64,000 nt of DNA from Pasteurella sp049941595 (GCA_049941595.1 JBNFNA010000002.1:62001-126000); one strand, 5' to 3'. Counted from the first letter of the stretch, positions 24,990-35,149 are shown. Made by a program: numbers and translations. Notes: a model not told the origin generated them from the letters alone.

Positions 24990-27719
24990 ATGGATGCTAT
25001 TCGATTGCGAGAAGTATCACATTCTTACCAAAAAACGACCGCACTTGATCGGGTATCTTTAACCTTACCCGCTGGCTGTACGGTAGGATTGATTGGTCCT
25101 GATGGTGTAGGAAAATCCACTTTATTGTCCTTAATTGCGGGGGTAAAAATCTTGCAGCAAGGGGAGGTGGAGGTTTTTGGGTTACATCAAGGCATTAAAT
25201 CTGAACGTGAAAGCTTGTTACCTCGCATCGCCTTTATGCCGCAAGGTCTAGGCAAAAATCTGTATCCAACCTTATCCGTCTATGAAAATATCGAATTTCA
25301 CGCACGCCTATTCGGTTTAAATCGATCGCAACGCCAACAACGCATTCAACGTCTTCTGTCTGCGACGGGGCTATCCCCTTTTGCTAGACGTGCCGCTGGC
25401 AATTTATCGGGCGGGATGAAGCAAAAACTGAGTTTGTGCTGTGCTTTGGTTCATAATCCTGATTTATTAATTTTAGACGAACCTACAACGGGCGTTGATC
25501 CTCTTTCTCGCCGTCAGTTTTGGGTGTTAGTCAATGAGCTACGCAATGAAAACCCTGCGATGACCATCATGGTCGCAACAGCCTATATTGAGGAATCGGA
25601 GCAGTTTGAATATTTAATTGCAATGGACGATGGCAAAATTCTTATTTGTGCACCGACCCAACAAGTTTTACAACAAACACAAAGTGATAACTTAGAGCAC
25701 GCCTACATCAAACTGTTACCCGAAACCAAACAAACCCACTGGCTGTCAGATATTCCGCCTTTTATTGCCGATCCAAATCTGCCTTTTGCCATTGAAGCGA
25801 ACGATTTAACGAAACAATTTGGTACGTTTACGGCAGTGGATCACGTGAGTTTCCAAATTGCTCAAGGGGAAATTTTTGGTTTTCTCGGTTCAAATGGCTG
25901 TGGCAAAACCACCACAATGAAAATGCTAACGGGCTTGCTTGATGCAACCGAAGGTACTGCAACATTGCTGGGGGAATCAGTCGATTCCAGCGATATTGAA
26001 ACTCGCAAGCAAGTGGGCTATATGTCACAATCGTTTTCGTTATACGAAGAATTAACCATTCGACAAAATTTAGAACTACGAGCCAAACTGTATGGTTTAC
26101 CGCTTAAAAAACGTTCGCTTGCGGTGGAATACGCCCTCGAACAATTTCAATTAAGCCAAGTTGCCAACCATTATCCGAAACAACTTTCGCTAGGGGTTAA
26201 ACAGCGTTTACAGTTAGCGGCAGCCTGTTTACACCACCCGAAAGTGCTGATTTTAGACGAACCAACATCAGGCGTTGACCCTGCGGCTCGTGATATGTTT
26301 TGGCAGTATTTAATTCAATTATCCCGTGAAGACAAAATCACGATTTTTGTTTCCACCCATTTTATGAATGAGGCTCAACGTTGCGATCGCATATCCTTAA
26401 TGCATCGTGGGCAAGTGCTTGCCGTGGGCACGCCAGAAGCCTTACAACAGCAACGACAAGCAGCTAGCTTAGAAGAAGCCTTTATTGCTTTTCTCGCCGA
26501 ACAATCGGATCAACTCACCGAATCCAATGATCACATTGAAGAAAAAACCGAAAATTCGACCGCACTTATTGAGGCACCACCCGCCAACAATACGCTTTGT
26601 GCGTGGTTAAATGGCATTTGGACGTTTGCCTTGCGTGAAAGCAAAGAGATTCTGCGAGATCGTATTCGTTTACTCTTTGCGATTTTTGGTCCGATTTTGT
26701 TACTGTTTACAGGAAGCTGGGGGCTATCCTTTGATACTAACGCACTGAATTTTACGGTTTTAGACCAAGATCAAAGCAATGAAAGCCGAATGCTAGTTGA
26801 GCAATTTAGTGGTTCTGCTTATTTTAAAGAACTGCCTCACCTACAAGTGCGGTCAAATTTAAACGAATTTCTAAAAACAGGGAAAGCACGTTTAGTCATC
26901 GAAATTCCACCGAATTTTGGCAAACATTTATTACAAAACAGAAAACCTGAAGTCGCCTTTTATATTGATGGTTCAATGCCCTTTACTGGGGAAAATATCG
27001 TTGCCAACGTCAAACAAATTCTGGTGCAATATCACAAACAACTTTATGCCGAACAAGGGATTACACTTCCCGTTCCAGCGACGCTTGAAGTGCGTTTTCT
27101 GTATAACCAAACATTCCGTAGTGTAAACGCTATTTCACCAGGGCTGATAATGGTGACCTTAATGCTTATTCCTGCAATGATGACCGCACTTGCCGTTGTG
27201 CGAGAAAAAGAAATTGGTTCAATTACCAATTTATCCAGTTCACCTGCCAGTGTTTTGCAATATGTATTGGGCAAACAAATGCCTTATGTGATGTTGGCGA
27301 TGGTCAATTACCTGATGCTCGTGTTGCTGACGATTTATGTAATTGATGTGCCAATGAAAGGATCTTTTTGGGCAATGACAGTCGGGGCTTTGTGCCTCAC
27401 CTTAGCGGCAACTGCATTTGGTTTATTAATATCTGCTTTCGTGCATTCGCAAGTTGCCGCAATTTTTGCAACGGCAATTATCAGTATCATTCCGACGATT
27501 AACTTTTCTGGCTTGCTCTACCCTCGTTCAACCTTAACGGGGCTTGGTTATTGGATGGGGCTGAGCTTCCCAACCAGTTGGTATCACTTAATTAGCTTGG
27601 GTGCATTCACCAAAGGACTCGGGTTTACTCAATTCTTTTCGCTGTATGGCATTTTGTTGCTGTTTTTCGCCAGTTATTTGTTTATCACTTGTTTACTTTT
27701 GAAAAAGCAGGAGAAATAA
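24990..27719 (+). CDS. rbbA: Fused double ABC ATPase and ABC-2 permease (RbbA/YhiH-like)
   Basis: A 909-residue fusion. The first ABC domain (residues 1-230) has Walker A GPDGVGKST, signature LSGGMKQKL and Walker B LLILDEPTTGVDP. The second (about 268-505) has Walker A GSNGCGKTTTMKM, a variant signature LSLGVKQRL (Gly-Gly replaced by Leu-Gly) and Walker B VLILDEPTSGVDP. Residues 540-909 are an ABC-2 permease with a large periplasmic loop and six helices. E. coli RbbA (911 residues) was described as ribosome-associated ATPase, but gene context (adaptor, second permease, outer-membrane channel) argues for an exporter. The variant second signature suggests one degenerate ATP site. Confidence 0.88.
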   Translation: MDAIRLREVSHSYQKTTALDRVSLTLPAGCTVGLIGPDGVGKSTLLSLIAGVKILQQGEVEVFGLHQGIKSERESLLPRIAFMPQGLGKNLYPTLSVYENIEFHARLFGLNRSQRQQRIQRLLSATGLSPFARRAAGNLSGGMKQKLSLCCALVHNPDLLILDEPTTGVDPLSRRQFWVLVNELRNENPAMTIMVATAYIEESEQFEYLIAMDDGKILICAPTQQVLQQTQSDNLEHAYIKLLPETKQTHWLSDIPPFIADPNLPFAIEANDLTKQFGTFTAVDHVSFQIAQGEIFGFLGSNGCGKTTTMKMLTGLLDATEGTATLLGESVDSSDIETRKQVGYMSQSFSLYEELTIRQNLELRAKLYGLPLKKRSLAVEYALEQFQLSQVANHYPKQLSLGVKQRLQLAAACLHHPKVLILDEPTSGVDPAARDMFWQYLIQLSREDKITIFVSTHFMNEAQRCDRISLMHRGQVLAVGTPEALQQQRQAASLEEAFIAFLAEQSDQLTESNDHIEEKTENSTALIEAPPANNTLCAWLNGIWTFALRESKEILRDRIRLLFAIFGPILLLFTGSWGLSFDTNALNFTVLDQDQSNESRMLVEQFSGSAYFKELPHLQVRSNLNEFLKTGKARLVIEIPPNFGKHLLQNRKPEVAFYIDGSMPFTGENIVANVKQILVQYHKQLYAEQGITLPVPATLEVRFLYNQTFRSVNAISPGLIMVTLMLIPAMMTALAVVREKEIGSITNLSSSPASVLQYVLGKQMPYVMLAMVNYLMLVLLTIYVIDVPMKGSFWAMTVGALCLTLAATAFGLLISAFVHSQVAAIFATAIISIIPTINFSGLLYPRSTLTGLGYWMGLSFPTSWYHLISLGAFTKGLGFTQFFSLYGILLLFFASYLFITCLLLKKQEK

Positions 27720-27720
27720 G

Positions 27721-28845
27721 ATGAAACAATGGTTAAAAAATGTTTATTTCTTATGCGGTAAAGAAATCAAAAGCTTTTTCAGCGACTTCACTTTATTTGT
27801 GTTGGTTGTCATCATTTTTACGGTGACCATTTACTCTGTGGCAAAAGGGATCACAACCGAAGTGAAAAATGCCACAGTAGCGGTGTTAAATCAGGATCAA
27901 AGTAGCTTATCTTATCGCATACAAGATGCGATGCTCGCACCACAATTTAGCCGTGTTGTGCAAATTCAAGCAGATCAAATTGATGAGGCAATGGATAACG
28001 GCGACTATATTTTTGTCTTAACAATTCCTTCGCATTTTAGCCAAGATTTACTTGCCAACCGTCAGCCAGAATTACAATTATTAGTGGATGCGACGGCGAT
28101 GTCTCAAGCAGCGATCGGAGCTGGCTACATTCAACAAATCATCCAACAACAAATTACGGAATACTTGTCTAAGCAAAAAGTCGATTTCACGCTGATCACG
28201 CCCAAAATCAACGTGTTGTTTAATAGTAATTTAAGTACTGAATGGCATATGCCGATCACGCAAATTACAGGTAATGCGACATTGCTCACGCTGATTTTGG
28301 TTGGGGCAGCCGTCATTCGCGAACGAGAACACGGCACAATAGAACAATTATTAGTCATGCCAGTCAGTGCAAGTGAAATTGTGATTGCCAAAGTGCTGGC
28401 TAATGGGTTGATTATTTTAGTCGCTGCCTTTTTATCCCTTTATTTTGTGGTACACAAATTTATTGGCGTGCCCTTAAATGGTTCAATTGGCTTATTTCTA
28501 CTAAGCAAAGGGATTTATATATCATCAATAGCGGGGCTTGGGATTTATCTCGCCACAATTGCACCGACAATGCCTCAATTCAGTTTGTTAAGTATCCCTG
28601 TTTATATCGTGCTTTATTTGTTATCGGGCAGTTTATCTCCCGCCGAAAATATGCCGTTATGGGTGCAAAACGTTATGCAATTTTCACCGCTCACGCAATT
28701 TATTTCTATCGGACAAGATATTTTATTTCGTGGTGCCAGTTTTTCTGTGATTTGGTATCGTTTGCTGATCATCACAGGAATGGGGGCTTTTTTCATTGTT
28801 GTGGCAATTTTGCGTTTTAAAACGATGTTGGCTAAACATAACTAA
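27721..28845 (+). CDS. yhhJ: ABC-2 type permease (YhhJ-like)
   Basis: A 374-residue permease half. There is one N-terminal helix (residues 20-45), a periplasmic domain (46-175) containing VAVLNQDQSSLSYR, then five to six helices, with IREREHGTIEQLLVMPVS marking the conserved ABC-2 cytoplasmic helix. The stop of rbbA is followed by this ATG after one base, so the two are coupled. It probably pairs with the permease part of the RbbA fusion. Confidence 0.88.
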   Translation: MKQWLKNVYFLCGKEIKSFFSDFTLFVLVVIIFTVTIYSVAKGITTEVKNATVAVLNQDQSSLSYRIQDAMLAPQFSRVVQIQADQIDEAMDNGDYIFVLTIPSHFSQDLLANRQPELQLLVDATAMSQAAIGAGYIQQIIQQQITEYLSKQKVDFTLITPKINVLFNSNLSTEWHMPITQITGNATLLTLILVGAAVIREREHGTIEQLLVMPVSASEIVIAKVLANGLIILVAAFLSLYFVVHKFIGVPLNGSIGLFLLSKGIYISSIAGLGIYLATIAPTMPQFSLLSIPVYIVLYLLSGSLSPAENMPLWVQNVMQFSPLTQFISIGQDILFRGASFSVIWYRLLIITGMGAFFIVVAILRFKTMLAKHN

Positions 28846-28870
28846 TCTCAGGCAACTCAAGGAGCAGAAT

Positions 28871-30274
28871 ATGCAAAAACCAATTTTAGCCTTAATTTTG
28901 ACCGCACTTTTATGTGGTTGCCAAAATACAACGGTGCTAGTGAAATCACAGGTTGAGCTACCTACGCAATATGAACAAGCACAATATGCACAAGGCAAAA
29001 CGGCTATTCAACAATGGTGGAATTCTTGGCAAGATCCACAACTTAGCCATTTAATTCAACAAGGATTGGAACACAACAAAGACATTGCAATCGCCAAAAG
29101 TAAACTTGAAGAAGCCAAAGCCATCACAAAAATGGCAAGAGGCATTCTCTTTCCAACCATAGGTGCATCAGGTAATGCCAGCAAGGCTCATATAGATGTT
29201 GAACAATTTGATATAAGTAGCCAAATTTTAAATGGTGGGATCAGTATTGCGTGGGAACCCGATATTTTTGGGCAAAAACAAAGTGATCTTTATGCTGCCA
29301 ATGCCGCCGTGATTGCACAACAAGCCCAAATTTATGGTAGCCAAATGCTCGTTGCCAATGAAATCGCCCATTATTATTTGAAAGCCTTACATAACCATAA
29401 ACAAGCGGTTTTGTTACAGCAAACAGGCAATGCGTTACAACAATTAGAACGTTATCTACAAGGGCGTTTTCAAGCTGGGCAAGTGACTGCTTACGAGCTC
29501 AATGAAATGAAAAGCCAACGACAAGGGCTAAAAGCCAAACAAGCCACTTTACAGGCACAATTTGATGCCTATCAACGAGCTATTGCTGTATTAACAGGGC
29601 AAACGCCACAAGCTTTCAAGCTAGATTTAGCCCAAATGAAAAAATATGATGTGCTGACAAAATTACCTGAAGCACCGAAAGGCACACAACCAAGTGAGCT
29701 ATTGCAACAACGCCCTGATTTGCAAGCAAGAAGTGCCAATATTCAAATCCACGCAGCGAAATTAGCAAGTGCTAAGGCAGATTTATTGCCACGCTTTAAA
29801 TTGCAATTTTTCTGGCAAACAGGGCAAATTGAATTAGACAGCCCAATTCCGACTTTAAGCACTTGGCAGAATTTGTTTAATGCCAGCGTACAGTTACCGA
29901 TTTTCACCGCAGGCAGAATTCAGGCAAATATTGAAAAAGCTGACGAACAGTTGAAGCAAGCCTTGTTGCAATATGACCAGACCTTGCTTAAAGCCTTGAC
30001 CGAAGTAGAAAACCGCTATCAACTGCAATTTGCTTTACATAAACAAGCCAAATTATTACAACAAACACTCAACATACAACAAAAGCAAACACGTGATACA
30101 CAAAAACTGTTTCAATATGGTAATCAAACCTTTGATCGCACGATTCAAGCTCGTTTGAGTGAACTGACTTTGAAAGAGAAACTGCTAGAAACCCAGCTTG
30201 CACAAGGCGTCAATTTAATAAATTTATATACAGCCATTGGGCTAGGTTGGCAGAAAGACGATCCAAATAACTAA
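28871..30274 (+). CDS. Outer membrane efflux lipoprotein (NodT/TolC family)
   Basis: The channel partner of the upstream exporter, 467 residues. The start at 28871 has AAGGAG six bases before; the longer ORF from 28796 would overlap yhhJ. The signal peptide ends in Leu-Cys-Gly-Cys17, a lipobox with an unusual Cys at -2. WWNSWQDPQLSHLIQQGLEHN and the later RPDLQARSANIQIHAAKLASAKADLLP are standard OMF repeats, and the two long helical stretches (70-200 and 290-440) give the tunnel. This completes an adaptor-ATPase-permease-channel operon. Confidence 0.88.
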   Translation: MQKPILALILTALLCGCQNTTVLVKSQVELPTQYEQAQYAQGKTAIQQWWNSWQDPQLSHLIQQGLEHNKDIAIAKSKLEEAKAITKMARGILFPTIGASGNASKAHIDVEQFDISSQILNGGISIAWEPDIFGQKQSDLYAANAAVIAQQAQIYGSQMLVANEIAHYYLKALHNHKQAVLLQQTGNALQQLERYLQGRFQAGQVTAYELNEMKSQRQGLKAKQATLQAQFDAYQRAIAVLTGQTPQAFKLDLAQMKKYDVLTKLPEAPKGTQPSELLQQRPDLQARSANIQIHAAKLASAKADLLPRFKLQFFWQTGQIELDSPIPTLSTWQNLFNASVQLPIFTAGRIQANIEKADEQLKQALLQYDQTLLKALTEVENRYQLQFALHKQAKLLQQTLNIQQKQTRDTQKLFQYGNQTFDRTIQARLSELTLKEKLLETQLAQGVNLINLYTAIGLGWQKDDPNN

Positions 30275-30335
30275 GTGAAAAACTTTTTATTTTTGTACCG
30301 CACTTTTTACCCTTCAACATTGTCAAAACTTGAAA

Positions 30336-30368
30336 ACAAAAAAGCCTAGCAACATCGCTAGGCTTTTC
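30336..30368. terminator. Bidirectional terminator
   Basis: AAAGCCTAGC (30341-30350) and GCTAGGCTTTT (30357-30367) pair, with T/A tracts on both sides. It separates the efflux operon (+) from ppiD (-), which converge. Confidence 0.85.
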
Positions 30369-30382
30369 TTTACCAGTATAAA

Positions 30383-32260
30383 TTACTCTTCTGAATAATC
30401 GTAGAATTTATCATTCACTTCAATTTTCGCTTGTGCGCGTAATGCTTGAATTAAGCTGTTTTGTAATTCAAACTCACGTGTTTGAGCGACTTGTAAGTCA
30501 AATGCTTTGCGTTGTTCTTCAGTTAATGAACCTTGTTCAACAGCATTTAATTGAATTAATACGATTTCACCATTACCAGATTTAGCCGCTTGGTAAGTCG
30601 CTTCACCTGTTTTAAATGGCATTGCGAATATCGCATTTGCCAGTGCAGGATCATTATTTTGTGCAAATACCCAGCTTTCTTCTTTACCAAAGTTCACCCC
30701 TTTTGGTAACTCTTGTTTTGGATTTTGCGTTAAATGCGCTGCAATTTCAGACACCGCCGACAATACTGCATTTTCTGCTTTTTGACGTTTTAAGAACGTT
30801 TCGATATCAGCTTTCGCTTCTTCTAAGCTACGCACTCCTTCAGGGGTATTTTTCAATACACGCACCACAATAGAATGTTGGTCGCCCACGTTCATTGGTT
30901 CTGAATTCACGCCACCTTGTGAAATATCAGAATGGAAAATTGCCGAAACCACATTTGGATAGTTTAATTCTGCAGGCATATCATTTGCCGAGAAGAAATC
31001 TGTTTCTTTAATTTCTAAGCCTGCAACTTCCGCTGCTTTTGCCAAACTCTCAGGATTTTCAAAGGCTTTTTCAGCCATTTGTTTTTCAACTGAGAAATAT
31101 TGGTTATTCACTAAATTTTGACGGATTTGATCAGCAATTTGTGTTTTCACTACCGATAATGGTAATGCTTCTGCTGACTTACGATCTGTAACTAAAATGA
31201 TGTGATAATGGCTATCCACTTTTACTGGTTGGCTAAATTTGCCTACTTCAAGTGCATTCGCTGCCTCTTCAAAAGCTTTCGGTAGACCACCTGCACTTAA
31301 CCAGCTTAAGTCACCGCCATTTGCTGCAGAAATTTTATCTAAAGAACGTGCGCTCGCTAAACCAGCAAAATTTGCACCCTCTTGTAACGCAGCATACACT
31401 TCTTGCGCTTCTTGTTCGGTTGCTAACTCAATGTGAGAAATACGTTGTTGACCTTGAGAAACATATAATGCTTTGTTGTCTTGATAATATTGTGCGATTT
31501 CCACATCAGACACTTGAATATTTTTCTCAACATCCGCACGAGTTAATTCAATATATTGCACTTTTGCTAATTCAGGTACTGCAAATGCTGATTTATTTGC
31601 ATCATAATATGCTTTGATTTCCTCTTCGGTCACTTGCTGTTGTGCAATTTCGTTACTTAAATCAAATTTTGCTAAACGTAATTTACGTGTTTGGAAGAAC
31701 AATTCAGTTAATTGATCTTGCTGTGCAGGTACGCTAAACGCACTTTCCGCTAAACCTGATTGTAATTGGTCTAAACGTAACGCTTCGCCCACATAAGCCG
31801 CATACATATCCGCATTCATTCCGTTTAACTGCAATCTTCTTTGATATAAATTGTTATCAAATTTGCCGTCAGTTTGGAAAAGCTCACTGGTTACGATTTC
31901 TTGTTTAATACGCTCATCGCTCACGCCAAGTTTTAGGTCATTTGCATATTGGCGTAATAATTCTTGATTGACTAAGCTATTTAAAACACTTTGTCTTAAA
32001 TTAGATACAAAGCCTTTTGAGCCTGCAACTGCTGCGAATTGTGAGCCTAATTGTTGATTTAAACGCTCAAACTCAGACTCATAACGTTGGTGAAACGCCT
32101 GTTGTGTGATTTCTTCGCCATTTACCTTCGCCACAGAAGTATCTACATTGGTAAAAACATAACCTGTAATACCACTTAAAACAAAAGCCACAGCAATTAA
32201 ACCTAACACCAGTTTTGATACCCAACTGTTTGTTATGCCGTGAAGTTTTTCAATTAACAT
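30383..32260 (-). CDS. ppiD: Periplasmic folding chaperone PpiD
   Basis: An inner-membrane anchored SurA-like chaperone, 625 residues. One N-terminal helix (about 14-33) is followed by a SurA_N-type helical domain (35-190), a PpiC parvulin domain (about 265-358, with GGDLSWLSAGGLPKAFEEAA) and a C-terminal helical region. It helps proteins leaving SecYEG. E. coli ppiD belongs to the Cpx and sigma-32 regulons. It is a single gene here, with its own terminator downstream. Confidence 0.93.
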   Translation of the reverse strand: MLIEKLHGITNSWVSKLVLGLIAVAFVLSGITGYVFTNVDTSVAKVNGEEITQQAFHQRYESEFERLNQQLGSQFAAVAGSKGFVSNLRQSVLNSLVNQELLRQYANDLKLGVSDERIKQEIVTSELFQTDGKFDNNLYQRRLQLNGMNADMYAAYVGEALRLDQLQSGLAESAFSVPAQQDQLTELFFQTRKLRLAKFDLSNEIAQQQVTEEEIKAYYDANKSAFAVPELAKVQYIELTRADVEKNIQVSDVEIAQYYQDNKALYVSQGQQRISHIELATEQEAQEVYAALQEGANFAGLASARSLDKISAANGGDLSWLSAGGLPKAFEEAANALEVGKFSQPVKVDSHYHIILVTDRKSAEALPLSVVKTQIADQIRQNLVNNQYFSVEKQMAEKAFENPESLAKAAEVAGLEIKETDFFSANDMPAELNYPNVVSAIFHSDISQGGVNSEPMNVGDQHSIVVRVLKNTPEGVRSLEEAKADIETFLKRQKAENAVLSAVSEIAAHLTQNPKQELPKGVNFGKEESWVFAQNNDPALANAIFAMPFKTGEATYQAAKSGNGEIVLIQLNAVEQGSLTEEQRKAFDLQVAQTREFELQNSLIQALRAQAKIEVNDKFYDYSEE

Positions 32261-32431
32261 TGTTGTTATCCTATAACTATTTTTATTAACACAAAATTAG
32301 CACGATTATAATAGAAAGTCGGCATTTTCGCACTAGCAAAGATCACACAATAAAAAATAACCTTGTAGACTAGTGTTTAAGACCGAAGTAAATCTTTAAA
32401 GATCTTACTACTTGTAATATCCATTAAAACA

Positions 32432-32470
32432 AAAACAACACTGCCGTTGTAAACAGACAGTGTTGTTATT
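32432..32470 (-). terminator. Terminator of bamC
   Basis: AACAACACTG (32434-32443) pairs with CAGTGTTGTT (32458-32467) and is followed on the minus strand by TTTGTTTT. It lies just after the bamC stop. Confidence 0.85.
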
Positions 32471-32479
32471 CAAAATCAA

Positions 32480-33487
32480 TTATTTTGATAAGGCATTTTG
32501 TAAGGCTTGATAAAGCGCTTGTGCTTTTTCTGGTGCAAGCTCTTTGCCATCTTCATCCGTAAAAACAACCGCACTTTGCTTACCTAATGCACTTAACTGC
32601 ATAAAGTAAGTGCCTTTATCTAAAATATTGCCTTCGCCACCACCAAACGGCCACCATATTGAGCTACCCGCTGGGCGATAATCCAATTTGCGAGTACCAC
32701 GACCGATGATTTCATCCTTAATTTCAAAGTCTAAACGTGGTAATACTTGACCTAATTTAACCCAAGCGTGATTAAATGTGGCATTCAATGCTAATGCTGT
32801 GCGACCATTACTGTCTTTGCTCAATGCCGACTGAATTGGATTAAAACCTGAGTTATTAAGATCTTGCACTTGCTTGCGATAAGTGGCATTTAAGTGACCA
32901 ATTAATTGATTCAAACGGTCTGAAGTATAACGCTGTTTATCTTTCAAGTTTGGGGTGAAAATCACATCATCACGTTTAGCTTGTAGCACCGACACAAACA
33001 AGGCACTATAACCGCCTGAATGTACTTGTTCAATATCATATTGTAACTGCACATCCCCAATATCATCGGCACGACCCGAGCCTGTCCAACCTGTTGTGAT
33101 CTTATTTCCCACCAGTTTATGTTCCACGCCTTGTTCTGTTAATAAACGTGCCACTTGCTCAAGGCTATAAACTTGTTTTTTATCGCTTGGATAAGCGATC
33201 AATGCTCTTTCACCATCAAATTGTGCTACTGAATTTTGAATAATCGCACGTGGGCTTTCTGGTGGACGAATATCTACATTGTCCGCTCTTTGGATCTTAA
33301 CTTGAGGAATCTGATAAGTATTATCTGCTTTTGGCAAATTCACTCCACCTGTCGCTAAAGGTGCAAATGCAGGTAACGCCTCGTCTGAATTTTGGTAAGT
33401 ATCATTTGCACGTTGTTTACTTTCATTACTAGTCGAACAAGCAGCAAGTGTACCTAACAAAGCAAGGGGTAATAACCAGTTTTTCAT
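32480..33487 (-). CDS. bamC: Outer membrane assembly lipoprotein BamC (NlpB)
   Basis: A lipoprotein subunit of the BAM complex, 335 residues. The signal peptide MKNWLLPLALLGTLAAC has lipobox LAAC with Cys17. A short unstructured stretch follows that contacts BamD, then two helix-grip domains (about 100-215 and 230-335). It lies downstream of dapA, as nlpB does in E. coli, but a hairpin and a USS in the 113-bp gap suggest partly separate expression. Confidence 0.9.
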   Translation of the reverse strand: MKNWLLPLALLGTLAACSTSNESKQRANDTYQNSDEALPAFAPLATGGVNLPKADNTYQIPQVKIQRADNVDIRPPESPRAIIQNSVAQFDGERALIAYPSDKKQVYSLEQVARLLTEQGVEHKLVGNKITTGWTGSGRADDIGDVQLQYDIEQVHSGGYSALFVSVLQAKRDDVIFTPNLKDKQRYTSDRLNQLIGHLNATYRKQVQDLNNSGFNPIQSALSKDSNGRTALALNATFNHAWVKLGQVLPRLDFEIKDEIIGRGTRKLDYRPAGSSIWWPFGGGEGNILDKGTYFMQLSALGKQSAVVFTDEDGKELAPEKAQALYQALQNALSK

Positions 33488-33552
33488 ACATTTTTCCTCA
33501 AATGATTAATTTTATTTTAAAAGTTACCGCACTTTGACAATCACATTGAATA

Positions 33553-33588
33553 AAAGTTTAGGGTCTGACATTCCAGACCCTAAACTTC
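33553..33588 (-). terminator. Hairpin between dapA and bamC
   Basis: GTTTAGGGTCTG (33556-33567) and CAGACCCTAAAC (33574-33585) form a 12-bp perfect stem followed by TTTTATT on the minus strand. Confidence 0.8.
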
Positions 33589-33600
33589 ATCAATGACAAA

Positions 33601-34497
33601 TTAAAGTAAACCCGCCGCTTTTAATGCTTCTTCCACTTTTGGTTGTGCGGTTTCACTTAATGTGGTTAATGGCAAGCGTAAAGTTGGTGTTTCAATTAAA
33701 CCTAAACGATAAGCTGCCCATTTCACTGGGATTGGATTAGATTCTACAAACAGATTTTTATGCAATGTCATTAAACGCTGATTAATTTTTTCTGCTTCTT
33801 CAAATTGACCATTCAGTGCTAAATGGCACATTTTCGCCATATCAGCTGCTGCGATGTTATTCGTCACAGAAATCACGCCTTGTCCGCCTAATTTCATTGA
33901 TTCTAAACCCGTTGAATCGTCACCACTTAAAAAAATGAAATCGTCGCCTGCCAATTGTTTAATTTTAGCTACACGGCTCACATCGCCAGTTGCTTCTTTG
34001 ATCCCAACAATATTTTTAATTTTGGCTAAACGCCCCACCGTTTCGGGTTGTAAATCACTACCGGTACGGCTTGGCACGTTATAAAGAATTTGCGGTAAAT
34101 CGGTACATTCTGCAATAGCTTTAAAGTGCTGATACATTCCTTCTTGCGTCGGTTTGTTGTAGTAAGGCACCACAGAAAGGCAACCAGCCACGCCGCTATC
34201 GTTCAATAATTTTGTCATTACAATCGCTTCACTTGTAGCATTTGCACCTGCACCTGCAATAACAGGAATACGCCCATCAGCGAACTCCAATGTTTTCAAA
34301 ATGGTTTTAACATTTTCATCAATACTTAATGTTGCAGCTTCTCCCGTTGTTCCTACCGAAACAATAGCATCGGTTCCTGCATCAATATGATATTCCACTA
34401 ACTTCTTCAGGGTGACAAAATCAATTTCGCCAGAACTGTCCATTGGGGTGACGATAGCCACTATGCTACCTGAGAATAAATAATTATGCGATGACAT
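33601..34497 (-). CDS. dapA: 4-hydroxy-tetrahydrodipicolinate synthase
   Basis: The first committed step of lysine and diaminopimelate synthesis, a TIM barrel of 298 residues. The Schiff-base Lys is in VGIKEATGD (about residue 166), the catalytic Tyr in ILYNVPSRTG (about 138), and the pyruvate-binding VGTTGEAATL is at about 48. It starts with AGGAGGATTT before the ATG. No lysine riboswitch is visible in the 174 bp upstream, which is shared with bcp as a divergent promoter region. Confidence 0.97.
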   Translation of the reverse strand: MSSHNYLFSGSIVAIVTPMDSSGEIDFVTLKKLVEYHIDAGTDAIVSVGTTGEAATLSIDENVKTILKTLEFADGRIPVIAGAGANATSEAIVMTKLLNDSGVAGCLSVVPYYNKPTQEGMYQHFKAIAECTDLPQILYNVPSRTGSDLQPETVGRLAKIKNIVGIKEATGDVSRVAKIKQLAGDDFIFLSGDDSTGLESMKLGGQGVISVTNNIAAADMAKMCHLALNGQFEEAEKINQRLMTLHKNLFVESNPIPVKWAAYRLGLIETPTLRLPLTTLSETAQPKVEEALKAAGLL

Positions 34498-34576
34498 AAA
34501 TCCTCCTGAGGATACTGAGAGTTTTAAATAGCTGTCATTTTTAGAATGATTACACTATATTGATTGTTGAGTTTGC

Positions 34577-34606
34577 TTGTAAATATTGATTAAAGATCGC
34601 TAAAAT
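34577..34606 (+). promoter_or_regulatory. Candidate promoter of bcp
   Basis: TTGTAA (34577-34582), an 18-base spacer and TAAAAT (34601-34606) lie 66 bases before the bcp ATG, in the divergent dapA-bcp gap. No OxyR-like palindrome was recognised. Confidence 0.45.
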
Positions 34607-34671
34607 GATTTGAATTTGCAAGCAATTTTTTCAATTTTTTAAACAAACTTATTTCCCACAAGGAGATTTCA

Positions 34672-35139
34672 ATGAAAATCTTACAAATTGGTGACGTTGC
34701 ACCACAATTTACGCTCTTTAATCAATACAACGAGCCTATTTCTCTCAGACAATTTGAAGGCAAAAAAGTGCTTATTTATTTTTATCCTAAAGCACTCACT
34801 CCAGGTTGTAATACACAGGCTTGTGGCTTGCGCGACAGTAAAACAGAATTAGAAAAACTCGGTGTGGTGATTTTAGGAATTAGCCCTGATAGCCCAGAGA
34901 AATTACATAAATTCACTGAGAAAAAAGATCTAAATTTTGATTTATTAGCAGATGAAGATCATCAAATTGCCGACCAATTTGGCGTGTGGGGACAAAAGAA
35001 ATTTTTAGGCAAAACTTATGACGGCATTCACCGCATTAGTTTTTTAGTGGACGAGCAAGGCAAGATTGAGCAGGTATTCACGCAATTTAAAACCTCAAAC
35101 CATCATCAAGTGGTGTTGGATTATTTAACGCAAAAATAA
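34672..35139 (+). CDS. bcp: Thiol peroxidase Bcp (peroxiredoxin)
   Basis: An atypical two-cysteine peroxiredoxin, 155 residues, reducing H2O2 and organic hydroperoxides with thioredoxin. The peroxidatic Cys46 is in TPGCNTQAC and the resolving Cys51 is five residues on, the BCP arrangement. FVDEQG-type strand FLVDEQGKIEQVF is conserved. AAGGAG precedes the ATG. In E. coli dapA-gcvR-bcp is the order; gcvR is missing here. Confidence 0.95.
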   Translation: MKILQIGDVAPQFTLFNQYNEPISLRQFEGKKVLIYFYPKALTPGCNTQACGLRDSKTELEKLGVVILGISPDSPEKLHKFTEKKDLNFDLLADEDHQIADQFGVWGQKKFLGKTYDGIHRISFLVDEQGKIEQVFTQFKTSNHHQVVLDYLTQK

Positions 35140-35149
35140 TGGCTGAAAA

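Noticed and set aside
25828..26028. Minus-strand frame inside rbbA
   Set aside because: Overlaps the second ABC domain and is explained as a codon-bias shadow.
34498..34671. Lysine riboswitch before dapA, or a gcvR remnant before bcp
   Set aside because: The gap has no long structured aptamer and no frame resembling gcvR.
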